Positions 1 to 6,996 of a DNA stretch of 7,782 bases are shown here, piece by piece. The stretch is taken from assembly GCA_946886975.1 (NCBI GenBank), contig CAMPJV010000112.1, positions 1 to 7,782 on the forward strand, written 5' to 3'. Below the pieces are notes generated by a model. The model saw only the letters and a list, made by a program, of their open reading frames with translations, ran no database searches and had not been told where the DNA came from. Numbering within the stretch: the first letter of the stretch is position 1; the number at the start of each line of letters is the position of its first letter. A program made the position numbers and the translations under genes. Source of the stretch: an uncultured Taibaiella sp. (GTDB lineage Bacteria > Bacteroidota > Bacteroidia > Chitinophagales > Chitinophagaceae).

Positions 1-859
1 CGCAAGTAAAGGCGAAGGGCTTGGCAACAAGTTCCTTGCTAATATCAGAGAGGTGGACGCCATCGTGCATGTCATCCGTTGCTTTGAGGATGAGAACATC
101 CTAAGGGAAGAGGGCGAGATTAACCCCGTAAGCGATAAGGAGATCATAGACACAGAGCTCCAGTTAAAGGACCTTGACAGTGTCGAGAAAAAGATCCAGC
201 GCACTGAAAAGGTAGCAAAGAATGATCCTAAGGCCAAGCGGGTGCTTGAAGTACTGCTCCGCTGTCAGCAGCACCTCCACCAGGGAAAGAACATCCGTGG
301 CCTGCAATTGGAAGGCGAAGACAGAGAGGCTATCGCAGATATTTTCCTGCTTACAGAGAAGCCGGTACTCTACGTTGCCAATGTTGATGAGGGAGGCATT
401 CATACGGGGAACAAGTATTCTGAAGCGCTTGCTGCCGCCGCTCACACTGAAGGCGCAGAGGTCATCGTCATGAACAACTCCATAGAGGCCCAGATCTCAG
501 AAATGGAGAACGCAGAGGATAAGGAGCTGTTTTTAAGCGAGTATGGACTTACAGAGCCAGGACTCAATCGTCTCATCCGTGCCGCCTACCAGCTCCTGAA
601 CCTGATTACTTACTTCACCGCAGGCGTCCAGGAAGTAAGAGCCTGGACCATACACAGGGGATGGAAGGCTCCGCAGGCAGCAAGTGTTATACACACAGAC
701 TTCGAGAAGGGCTTCATCAAAGCTGAAACAATATCCTACAATGACTTTGTCCAATATAAGAGCGAAGCAGCATGCAGAGAGAACGGCAGGCTCCGCATCG
801 AGGGAAAGGAATATGTGGTGCAGGATGGCGACGTACTTCATTTCAGGTTCAATGTTTAA
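1..859 (+). CDS. ychF: Redox-regulated P-loop ATPase YchF, 5'-truncated by the window edge
   Basis: YchF (OLA1 in eukaryotes) is an Obg-family P-loop protein that hydrolyses ATP rather than GTP and associates with ribosomes. The reading frame is open from base 2, giving 285 visible residues. The family is about 365 long, so roughly 80 N-terminal residues with the Walker A loop and switch I lie outside the window. The visible part opens just after the G3 region with [20 protein letters not shown], a very characteristic YchF stretch. NVDE (visible residues 127-130) is the non-canonical G4 motif that accounts for ATP preference. A helical insert covers roughly residues 40-105. The C-terminal TGS domain (about 199-285) ends in [11 protein letters not shown]. 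The valine GTG at 53 is an internal codon, not a start. A terminator begins 15 bases after the stop. The identification is firm; only the start is missing. Confidence 0.97.
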   Translation, partial: ASKGEGLGNKFLANIREVDAIVHVIRCFEDENILREEGEINPVSDKEIIDTELQLKDLDSVEKKIQRTEKVAKNDPKAKRVLEVLLRCQQHLHQGKNIRGLQLEGEDREAIADIFLLTEKPVLYVANVDEGGIHTGNKYSEALAAAAHTEGAEVIVMNNSIEAQISEMENAEDKELFLSEYGLTEPGLNRLIRAAYQLLNLITYFTAGVQEVRAWTIHRGWKAPQAASVIHTDFEKGFIKAETISYNDFVQYKSEAACRENGRLRIEGKEYVVQDGDVLHFRFNV

Positions 860-874
860 TAGGAACCTATCCTA

Positions 875-910
875 AACAGAAAAGCCCGGATTCGTTCGGG
901 CTTTTCTGTT
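875..910 (+). terminator. Rho-independent terminator of ychF
   Basis: A 14-bp perfect stem (875-888 with 897-910) is extended by a G-U and an A-U pair around a TTCG tetraloop (891-894). The descending arm holds a TTTT run, CGGGCTTTTCTGTT, and the left arm is A-rich, as expected of an intrinsic terminator. It starts 15 bases after the ychF stop and separates ychF from the secreted-protein gene. Confidence 0.9.
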
Positions 911-1029
911 AATTGTAATACCAGTGTAAGATGACGGTAAAAGGATTGTCAATCTTTTCATTAAGAATTCTTTCATGCTCTTCCAAGCTATAGATTTATC
1001 CGTCACTAATCATCCACTAATCTATATTT

Positions 1030-2439
1030 ATGAGAAGACCACTACTACTAAGCCTAATGGTTTGTACTGCCTTTTTGAGTGCAAATGGTCAGGGAGCAGG
1101 TACATTTAAGTATGTCTCAGCAGGTCAGTCTACTGAAGATAAGGCTCATGTAATCGCGCTGTTGGCCAATCAGGCCAGCCGCAACGCTGCCGCAAAGACC
1201 ACAACCCAAAAGAAGCGGTTGATAGCATACAGCTACGTTGCTGGCGGCACACTTGAGGACACCAGCGTGTACTTTTACTCAGCCAGCCGCGGCTCATCAC
1301 ATCCTCATCTCTACACGTACCAGGATGTATTTAGTCCCCGGGAACATAATTATGTCATGGGCGGCAACATGATGAACCGGCAGTTCATAAAGTGCGATTC
1401 TAGCCTTATGTGGGATGCTGATAACAACTTCAACCTTGTCCACAAACGATCCTATACTTACGACCAGCAGCAAAGGGCGACAAGTCAGCTGGATAGTAAC
1501 GTGCTATGGTATTACAGCAAGCTTGACCTCAGCTATGATGCTATGGGTAGGCTAAGTTCTTATGTCAGTTATGATACTACAGGCGGTTCTGCTTTGATTC
1601 CAAAGATGCAGGTCTATATCCAGTACGATGCACAAGGGAAAAGAGTTGCAGACAGCGGGGTAAGTCTTATCACCCCTGTTCCGCTTCTAAAAATTGAGTA
1701 TACCTACGACAATAATGATAATCTCATCTCGCGGCTTTATAACAGCTTCTATCAAGGAGTTTGGAACCCCTATTTCCGTTACGATTACCTGTACGATAAT
1801 AGTGATCGGCTGCTCAGCTTTTCTGCTCAGTACTATGATATGGGCGGGTTCGTAAACAGCAATAAGGATTCATTCCAATACACCGGCGCAAACCTGGGCT
1901 TTACCAGCTACGCCAACTACTCCTGGAACAGCAATACTCAAAGCTGGGTTCCGGACATCAGAGAGATTGATGTAGTGAACGCACAGGGACTGGTTGACAC
2001 CTACTACCTGCACAAATGGACCGGATTATCTTACGACACAATGGAAAAGGATGTGGTGGTGTATGATGCGGACGGTCTGGTTCAGTACATAAATGGATAC
2101 GCTTACAACGGCAATGGTGTCTACAGCACAACTCCCTATGACAAGCAGACCATGTACTACGAGACCTACATTGATCTTGATGTTGACCAATTGGAAGACC
2201 CGGCAGCATTGTCAGTGTACCCTAATCCATTTTCTGAGGTGCTAAATGTCAGAAGAAATGTACCCACCACCGCCAGCGGTGAAATATATGGTTCAGACGG
2301 TAAGCTTGTAAAGCAGCTTTCACTGGCAAGAGAAATAGAAACTATCAATACCGGCAGCCTGGTTCCTGGAACGTATTACCTCATGATACGCGATACTCAT
2401 ACCGGCGTCCTCTATAGGAAGAGCTTCATTAAGCTATAG
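1030..2439 (+). CDS. Secreted T9SS type A sorting-domain protein with degenerate YD repeats
   Basis: This 469-residue exported protein is probably released or anchored at the cell surface by the type IX secretion system. Residues 1 to about 20 form a signal peptide: two arginines, a leucine-rich core, then SANGQ. The C-terminal domain (about 393-469) carries the three T9SS type A hallmarks: VYPNP (396-400), GTYYLMI (447-453) and a terminal KSFIKL. Between them lie Tyr-Asp units resembling worn YD/RHS repeats near residues 142, 168 (YDAMGRL), 198, 225, 254 and 345, in a Tyr- and Asn-rich background. No enzyme active site or RHS core is recognisable, so the passenger may be a beta-rich adhesive or structural domain (inference). 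The ATG at 1030 is chosen because it directly precedes the signal peptide. No Shine-Dalgarno sequence is visible. The gene has a terminator on each side and appears monocistronic. Confidence 0.88.
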   Translation: MRRPLLLSLMVCTAFLSANGQGAGTFKYVSAGQSTEDKAHVIALLANQASRNAAAKTTTQKKRLIAYSYVAGGTLEDTSVYFYSASRGSSHPHLYTYQDVFSPREHNYVMGGNMMNRQFIKCDSSLMWDADNNFNLVHKRSYTYDQQQRATSQLDSNVLWYYSKLDLSYDAMGRLSSYVSYDTTGGSALIPKMQVYIQYDAQGKRVADSGVSLITPVPLLKIEYTYDNNDNLISRLYNSFYQGVWNPYFRYDYLYDNSDRLLSFSAQYYDMGGFVNSNKDSFQYTGANLGFTSYANYSWNSNTQSWVPDIREIDVVNAQGLVDTYYLHKWTGLSYDTMEKDVVVYDADGLVQYINGYAYNGNGVYSTTPYDKQTMYYETYIDLDVDQLEDPAALSVYPNPFSEVLNVRRNVPTTASGEIYGSDGKLVKQLSLAREIETINTGSLVPGTYYLMIRDTHTGVLYRKSFIKL

Positions 2440-2450
2440 GATTAATTGCA

Positions 2451-2489
2451 GTGAGAGCTGGGAGTAGATGCCCGGTTCTCACCCTTTTT
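2451..2489 (+). terminator. Rho-independent terminator after the T9SS protein gene
   Basis: The arms GTGAGAGCTGGG (2451-2462) and CCCGGTTCTCAC (2471-2482) form a 12-bp stem with two G-U wobbles around an 8-base loop. After CC, a run of five T follows (2485-2489). It lies 12 bases after the stop, so pepP downstream is probably transcribed from its own promoter. Confidence 0.82.
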
Positions 2490-2510
2490 CTCCCTGATCC
2501 ATTTTGCCTG

Positions 2511-2547
2511 CATTGCTTAACTTCACGGCTCATTTACTTAAGCAATG
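2511..2547 (+). promoter_or_regulatory. Perfect 10-bp inverted repeat ending on the pepP start codon
   Basis: CATTGCTTAA (2511-2520) is the exact reverse complement of TTAAGCAATG (2538-2547), separated by 17 bases. The last three bases of the right arm are the pepP ATG. In RNA the hairpin would pair the start codon; in DNA it could be a dyad operator. No Shine-Dalgarno sequence and no good TAnnTTTG element are visible nearby. The repeat is directly seen; a regulatory role is inference. Confidence 0.45.
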
Positions 2548-3843
2548 AAATATTTACCGATTCCTTCTAAGCTATACACGCAGAACAGGCAACGCTTTAT
2601 AAAGAAAATGAAGCCTGATAGCATTGCCATCTTCCACTCCGCGCCGGTGCTACCCGAAAACGGTGATGCTGTCTATGGCTACAAGGCTAATTCTGATGTA
2701 GTATGGCTCTCTGGTGTTGTTCAGGAGAAGACAATGGTTATCCTTTATCCCGGCAACGCAGATACTGCTGCCAGGGAGGTCCTGGTGGTACAGCGTCCCA
2801 ACGAGCATCTGGAGAAATGGAACGGGCATCTTTTACGTAAAGAGGAGGCGACAGCTATTTCAGGCATTCAGAATGTTCAGTTTGTAGACAGCATTGATGC
2901 ACAGCTCCATGTTTGGATGCACCATGCAAACACAGTATATCTCCACACCAATGAGAACGATCGCCTGAATCTCGAGAACCCACGCATTGATCTTCTCTAC
3001 GTCCACGACTTCATGAAGAAGTACCCTCTCCATCAGTATGAGCGCTCCGCCCGTATTATGAAGGAGCTGCGGGCAGTAAAGACTAAAGAAGAAGTTGAGG
3101 TAACCAGGGTCGCAATCGATATTACCCGCAAGTCTTTTGAAAGGATACTTCAGTTTGTAAGGCCCGGTGTGATGGAGTACGAAATTGAAGCAGAGATCAC
3201 TCACGAATTTCTTCGCAATCGTGCCACCCGCCATGCCTATGGCTGCATCATAGCCTCAGGAGACAGTGCAAGGGTGTTGCACTATGTTGAGAACAACAGA
3301 GAGTGTAAGGATGGTGATTTATTGTTAATGGATTTCGGTGCAGAGTATGGCAACTATAACGCTGACCTCACCCGGACGATCCCGGTAAACGGCAAGTTCA
3401 CAAAGCGCCAGAAAGAGGTCTATAATGCCTGCCTCGCTGTCCATAACTATTGTGCGTCCATTCTGAAGCCCGGTATGAATTACGCGGACTACATCAATAA
3501 GGTCAACGCCGAAATGGAAAAGCAACTGTTAAAGATTGGTCTGATCTCCAAAGCAGACCTAAAGAACCAGGATCCTGCAAACCCTGCCTATAGGAAGTAC
3601 TTCTATCATGGCATAGGCCACCACCTTGGCCTGGATGTACACGATATAGGCACCCGCAACGAGCCGGTAAGAGAAGGTATGCTGTTTACAATTGAACCTG
3701 GCATATACATAGAGGAAGAACAAATGGGTATTAGAATAGAGAATAACTATTGGCTGACAAAGGCTGGGAATGTTGATCTCTTTAAGGGAATACCGATCAC
3801 AGTGGAAGAAATAGAGGCCTCTATGAAGAGGAGCAAGAGATAA
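2545..3843 (+). CDS. pepP: Xaa-Pro aminopeptidase (aminopeptidase P, M24B family)
   Basis: This cytoplasmic metallopeptidase removes the N-terminal residue from peptides whose second residue is proline. It has 432 residues, close to the 441 of E. coli PepP. Residues 1 to about 170 form the aminopeptidase P N-terminal domain (VYGYKANSDVVWLSG near 43-57). Residues from about 175 form the pita-bread catalytic domain. All five ligands of the dinuclear metal site are present: Asp263 and Asp274 (MDFGAEYGNYNADLTR), His359 (GIGHHLGLDVHD), Glu384 (TIEPGIYI) and Glu399 (GIRIEN). The accessory His246, His366 and Arg397 are also in place, so the enzyme should be active. There is no signal peptide. The ATG at 2545 gives the usual family N-terminus and sits in an inverted repeat. 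The gene converges on the DUF4293 gene and ends in a shared terminator. Confidence 0.96.
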   Translation: MKYLPIPSKLYTQNRQRFIKKMKPDSIAIFHSAPVLPENGDAVYGYKANSDVVWLSGVVQEKTMVILYPGNADTAAREVLVVQRPNEHLEKWNGHLLRKEEATAISGIQNVQFVDSIDAQLHVWMHHANTVYLHTNENDRLNLENPRIDLLYVHDFMKKYPLHQYERSARIMKELRAVKTKEEVEVTRVAIDITRKSFERILQFVRPGVMEYEIEAEITHEFLRNRATRHAYGCIIASGDSARVLHYVENNRECKDGDLLLMDFGAEYGNYNADLTRTIPVNGKFTKRQKEVYNACLAVHNYCASILKPGMNYADYINKVNAEMEKQLLKIGLISKADLKNQDPANPAYRKYFYHGIGHHLGLDVHDIGTRNEPVREGMLFTIEPGIYIEEEQMGIRIENNYWLTKAGNVDLFKGIPITVEEIEASMKRSKR

Positions 3844-3879
3844 AAAGATAGGGGCGCAATTTGCGCCCCTTTCTTTTTA
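3841..3879. terminator. Bidirectional terminator shared by pepP and the DUF4293 gene
   Basis: The core stem AGGGGCGCA (3850-3858) pairs with TGCGCCCCT (3862-3870) around the loop ATT. After one T-T mismatch, eight more pairs (3841-3848 with 3872-3879) link an A-rich left arm with a T-rich right arm. Each strand therefore reads a GC-rich hairpin followed by a U tract. The TAA of pepP (3841-3843) and the TAA of the leftward gene (3877-3879, complement) form the outer ends of the stem. Confidence 0.92.
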
Positions 3880-4329
3880 TCGCAGTCTATCCATCGACTT
3901 GATTAGCTTCTCATCCTTGTTTATTCCTCTTATCGCAAGAATAAGAAACACGATCACGATGGCCGGTATAACCGATCCCGCATCGTAGCTGCCATTGGTT
4001 GGCGTAGGTGCAGTAGTTTTCTTGAAGTTCTCAATCCGCATCAGGTTTACCCCAATAAATGCTATGCACGCAAGAATACTTACGATCGATAGCATCTTTT
4101 GCCTTTTCCTGTCTTTAAACATGAATATGGCAATTAGTGGAACCAGGATCATTACTACCGCAATGATCAGCGTTGGGAAATGTTCTGTTACTGTCAGCCT
4201 CTTTACCACGCTTCCGAAACCTTGAGGAATATCTGCCGCAAAGACATATCCTGTATGCCAGCCAAGTAATAGTGTTGCACTGATTAGAGTTGCAAGGAAT
4301 AGCCAGAGTGTTTGAATCCGTTGTATCAT
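3877..4329 (-). CDS. DUF4293 family four-helix membrane protein
   Basis: This 150-residue inner-membrane protein belongs to a family found in Bacteroidota and has no established function. Two family traits are visible: the N-terminus MIQRIQTLWLFLA and the C-terminal tail AIRGINKDEKLIKSMDRLR. Four hydrophobic segments can be read at about residues 7-23, 53-71, 79-97 and 117-134. A basic loop (KDRKRQK, 72-78) follows the second, and a basic cytoplasmic tail is likely. The gene lies 62 bases downstream of serS on the same strand. No hairpin terminator and no TAnnTTTG element are visible in that gap, so co-transcription with serS is likely (inference). The ATG at 4329 gives the conserved start; there is no Shine-Dalgarno sequence. 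The stop codon forms one end of the shared terminator. Confidence 0.88.
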   Translation of the reverse strand: MIQRIQTLWLFLATLISATLLLGWHTGYVFAADIPQGFGSVVKRLTVTEHFPTLIIAVVMILVPLIAIFMFKDRKRQKMLSIVSILACIAFIGVNLMRIENFKKTTAPTPTNGSYDAGSVIPAIVIVFLILAIRGINKDEKLIKSMDRLR

Positions 4330-4391
4330 GTAGTCTGTAGTTTATATCCTTGAGTAATATTAAATAAAATGCCGGTGTTCTGCAATGAGGC

Positions 4392-5663
4392 TTAGTTAAT
4401 GAGCGGCTTGCCGAAGTAAGGCTGCAAAGCCTCGGGAATCTTAACTCCGTCCGGTGTTTGATGGTTCTCCAGAATACAGGCCATGATACGTGGAAGAGCG
4501 AGCGAGCTGCCATTCAACGAGTGAGCCAGTTGTGTCTTGCCGCCACCTTCTTTAAAGCGGATCTTCATCCTGTTGGTCTGAAAGCTCTCAAAGTTGGATA
4601 CCGAGCTCACCTCCAGCCATCGCTCCTGTGCCGCGCTGTAAACCTCAAAGTCATATGTCAATGCTGACGCAAAGCTCATATCTCCCCCGCACAGGCGCAG
4701 AATACGGTACTGTAAGCCCAGTGACTGGATAAGCCTTTCTACGTGTGCCACCATTTCTTCCAGCATCTCATAGCTCTTATCCGGATGACCGATTTGAACA
4801 ATTTCCACCTTGTCAAACTGGTGTACTCGGTTGAGCCCCCTTACATCCTTGCCATATGAACCAGCCTCCCTGCGGAAACAAGGGGTGTAAGCGGTCATTT
4901 TTACAGGCAGTTGCTGCTCGGTTATTATAGTGTCTCTGTAAATATTAGTTACGGGAACTTCAGCCGTGGGAATCAGGTAAAACCCATCTGCACTAACATG
5001 ATACATCTGGCCTTCCTTGTCCGGAAGCTGCCCTGTACCATAAGCCGAATCTTCATTGACCATATATGGTGGATAGTACTCTTTATACCCCGCTCCTATA
5101 TTATATTCTAAGAAGTAACTTATTAACGCCCTCTGGAGTTTTGCCCCCTGTGCGATATAAACAGGGAAGCCACTGCCGGTAAGCTTATTGCCCAGCTCGA
5201 AATCTATCAGTTCATATTTAGCCGCCAATTCCCAGTGTGGAAGCTTTTGAGCCTGAAGGTCAGGTGTAACACCTCCCTCCCTTACAACTTCGTTCTCTTC
5301 TGGTGTCTTCCCCGCCGGTACGCTTAGGTGAGGCAGGTTGGGAAGTCGAACAAGTGCATCATTAAGCTCGTCTTCAAGATCTGATAGCCTGTGGGAAATC
5401 TCCTTAGCTTTTTCTTTGTTCTGAGCTATCTCCTGCTTCAGTTGTTCTGCTTCGTCTTTCTTCCCCTGGGCCATCATCTGGCCAATGCTTTTGGATCCAG
5501 CATTTACAGCAGCCGCTATGGCGTCATTTTCCACCTGCAGTTGCCGGCGGCGCTCGTCCAGGTCTATGATTTTATCGACTAGATCGAGCTCTTTGAAGTT
5601 CTTCTTCTTAAGGCCCTCTGTTACTCTTTCCCTTTCCTGCCGGAAAAGCTGTATTGGAAGCAT
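4392..5663 (-). CDS. serS: Seryl-tRNA synthetase (class II)
   Basis: The enzyme attaches serine to tRNA-Ser (and to tRNA-Sec where present) using ATP in the cytoplasm. It has 423 residues, typical of bacterial SerRS. Residues about 1-110 form the N-terminal antiparallel coiled-coil arm that grips the long variable arm of the tRNA; they are charged and rich in Glu, Lys and Gln. The catalytic core follows. PTAEVP (232-237) carries the TxE serine-binding motif. Motif 2 is FRREAGSYGKDVRGLNRVHQ (263-282), with Arg264 and Glu266 expected to contact ATP. Motif 3 is NGSSLALPR (384-392), with the invariant arginine at 392. EVSSVSNFESFQTNR (351-365) is the usual core stretch before motif 3. The ATG at 5663 starts the family N-terminus and lies about 20 bases from an exact -7 element. 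serS is probably the first gene of a two-gene unit with DUF4293. Confidence 0.97.
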   Translation of the reverse strand: MLPIQLFRQERERVTEGLKKKNFKELDLVDKIIDLDERRRQLQVENDAIAAAVNAGSKSIGQMMAQGKKDEAEQLKQEIAQNKEKAKEISHRLSDLEDELNDALVRLPNLPHLSVPAGKTPEENEVVREGGVTPDLQAQKLPHWELAAKYELIDFELGNKLTGSGFPVYIAQGAKLQRALISYFLEYNIGAGYKEYYPPYMVNEDSAYGTGQLPDKEGQMYHVSADGFYLIPTAEVPVTNIYRDTIITEQQLPVKMTAYTPCFRREAGSYGKDVRGLNRVHQFDKVEIVQIGHPDKSYEMLEEMVAHVERLIQSLGLQYRILRLCGGDMSFASALTYDFEVYSAAQERWLEVSSVSNFESFQTNRMKIRFKEGGGKTQLAHSLNGSSLALPRIMACILENHQTPDGVKIPEALQPYFGKPLIN

Positions 5664-5682
5664 AATGATTTTTTAAGCAGCG

Positions 5683-5690
5683 CAAATATA
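5683..5690 (-). promoter_or_regulatory. Bacteroidota-type -7 element of serS
   Basis: On the minus strand this reads TATATTTG, an exact match to TAnnTTTG, 19 bases upstream of the serS ATG. It implies a very short leader. No clear TTTG is visible at the expected -33 distance. A perfect 11-base dyad, GCAGTAACTGC (5692-5702), lies immediately upstream in the spacer. Confidence 0.6.
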
Positions 5691-5748
5691 AGCAGTAACT
5701 GCAGCAGATACTATTTACTGATCCTTACCAGGAGAATACCTGACACAA

Positions 5749-5774
5749 TTAAGCCTGGAACAATCCAGGCCTAA
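5749..5774 (-). terminator. Possible weak terminator of moxR
   Basis: A 7-bp GC-rich stem (5753-5759 with 5764-5770) has the loop ACAA, then one mismatch and three A-T pairs. It lies 50 bases after the moxR stop. Read leftward, the hairpin is followed by TTAATTGTG, which is a poor U tract, so termination may be inefficient. It still fits moxR being a unit separate from serS. Confidence 0.4.
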
Positions 5775-5823
5775 AAGAACTTATAATCAGAGAGGTGTAC
5801 CTCCACCATGGTATTATTATGAT

Positions 5824-6831
5824 CTATGGCACCTCCACTACGTTCAGGATATCATTCAGGATGTGCTCGCTGGTTACATTTTCGGCCTCAGCTTCATAGG
5901 TAAGCCCTATCCGATGCCTCATAACATCATGGCAGATAGCGCGAACATCTTCCGGTATCACATACCCCCTGCGTTTGATAAAGGCATAGGCTTTAGCTGC
6001 AAGTGCCAGGCTGATACTGGCACGCGGTGATGCTCCATAGCTGATCAGAGGCTTAAGCTTACCGAGTTTATATTCCTCCGGAAACCGGGTAGCAAAGACT
6101 ATATCAAGAATATACTGCTCGATCTTCTCGTCCATGTACACTTCCCGAACCAGGTGCCGCGCCCTCAGGATATCTTCCGGGGTTACAACGGGATTGATCT
6201 TTGCCATTCCGTCCGGGTTAAGGTTGAAACGTATAATGCTCCGTTCCTCTTCCTTCTTTGGATAGCTGATCACGATCTTTAGCATAAACCTGTCTACCTG
6301 GGCTTCCGGAAGCTCGTACGTTCCCTCCTGTTCTATTGGGTTCTGCGTAGCAAGCACCAGGAATGGCTCTTCCAGTCTATATGTACTATCTCCTATTGTC
6401 ACTTGTCTTTCCTGCATAGCCTCCAGGAGAGCGCTCTGTACTTTCGCAGGAGCCCGGTTGATTTCATCCGCAAGTATAAAGTTTGCGAATATCGGCCCTT
6501 TACGTACGGCAAACTCATGAGCCTGGGGATTATAGACCATTGTTCCCAGCACGTCTGCAGGTAATAGGTCAGGAGTGAACTGGATCCTTGCAAATTTCGC
6601 ATGTATGGCTGCTGCAAGTGACTTAATCGCCAGCGTTTTCGCTAATCCGGGGACTCCCTCCAGCAGCACATGACCATTAGCGAGCAGCCCGATCAGGAGC
6701 CGCTCCACCATATGTTTCTGTCCGACAACCGTTTTATTGAGCTCCATCGCGAGGAGATCAATGAACGCGCTTTGTTGATGAATTCGTTCGTTAAGTTCCC
6801 TTATGTCCAGAGAGGACGCTGTCTGCTCCAT
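5824..6831 (-). CDS. MoxR-family AAA+ ATPase
   Basis: MoxR ATPases are AAA+ chaperones thought to help mature or activate metal-dependent or multi-subunit complexes, usually together with von Willebrand factor A proteins. This one has 335 residues, the normal family length. Walker A is GVPGLAKT (59-66), the MoxR form. Walker B is FILADEINR (118-126), sensor 1 is ATQNP (161-165), the arginine finger region is EAQVDRF (176-182) and sensor 2 is GASPRA (266-271). The C-terminal helical lid covers about 215-335. All catalytic residues are present. The ATG at 6831 precedes a short charged N-terminus and lies 32 bases from an exact TAnnTTTG element. Downstream, the usual DUF58 and VWA genes are absent and serS follows after 160 bases. 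The specific MoxR subfamily cannot be decided by eye. Confidence 0.93.
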   Translation of the reverse strand: MEQTASSLDIRELNERIHQQSAFIDLLAMELNKTVVGQKHMVERLLIGLLANGHVLLEGVPGLAKTLAIKSLAAAIHAKFARIQFTPDLLPADVLGTMVYNPQAHEFAVRKGPIFANFILADEINRAPAKVQSALLEAMQERQVTIGDSTYRLEEPFLVLATQNPIEQEGTYELPEAQVDRFMLKIVISYPKKEEERSIIRFNLNPDGMAKINPVVTPEDILRARHLVREVYMDEKIEQYILDIVFATRFPEEYKLGKLKPLISYGASPRASISLALAAKAYAFIKRRGYVIPEDVRAICHDVMRHRIGLTYEAEAENVTSEHILNDILNVVEVP

Positions 6832-6863
6832 GTAGTGATTTATTTAAGGCTGGTGTATTGGTT

Positions 6864-6871
6864 CAAAAGTA
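6864..6871 (-). promoter_or_regulatory. Bacteroidota-type -7 element of moxR
   Basis: The minus strand reads TACTTTTG, an exact match to TAnnTTTG, 32 bases upstream of the moxR ATG. This predicts a 5' leader of about 25 bases. The upstream side is AT-rich, but I see no clear TTTG at the -33 position. Confidence 0.55.
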
Positions 6872-6956
6872 AAAACATGCGTCTAAAAATAATATCCCGT
6901 TTTCCTTTTTAACTTTTTATAAATCAATACCCTCCAGACATGCTTCACCGGCTGTA

Positions 6957-6988
6957 TTTGGAATTTGGCTGCTGAAGATTGAATTTTG
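6957..6988 (+). promoter_or_regulatory. Weak candidate promoter of the 109-residue protein gene
   Basis: TTTG (6957-6960) is followed after 20 bases by GAATTTTG (6981-6988), one mismatch from TAnnTTTG. The spacing fits the Bacteroidota -33/-7 arrangement. It would place transcription start only a few bases before the ATG at 6997, giving a nearly leaderless message, so this is tentative. Confidence 0.25.
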
Positions 6989-6996
6989 CGCCACCT

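Noticed and set aside
53..55. GTG as a start codon for ychF
   Set aside because: The frame is open upstream to base 2, and the upstream residues match the conserved YchF sequence, so this GTG is an internal valine.
2503..2536. Bacteroidota promoter directly upstream of pepP
   Set aside because: A TTTG is present at 2503-2506, but the sequence at the expected -7 position differs from TAnnTTTG at three fixed bases.
4115..4513. A 132-residue minus-strand frame overlapping serS and the DUF4293 gene
   Set aside because: It is out of frame with two confidently identified genes and has a low-complexity, Cys- and Arg-rich translation typical of a shadow frame.
5791..5802. GAGGT-GT-ACCTC near the moxR stop as a regulatory hairpin
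   Set aside because: A 5-bp stem with a 2-base centre cannot form a stable RNA hairpin, and it lies just after a coding end with no promoter context.
4327..6836. Shared octamer CATGTAGT at the starts of the DUF4293 gene (4327-4334) and moxR (6829-6836)
   Set aside because: Two copies of an 8-base string that includes the start codon can easily arise by chance, and the other genes in the window lack it.
6979..6981. TTG as the start of the small protein divergent from moxR
   Set aside because: An ATG 18 bases downstream (6997) is a better start; the six extra residues are not distinctive and no ribosome-binding site favours the TTG.
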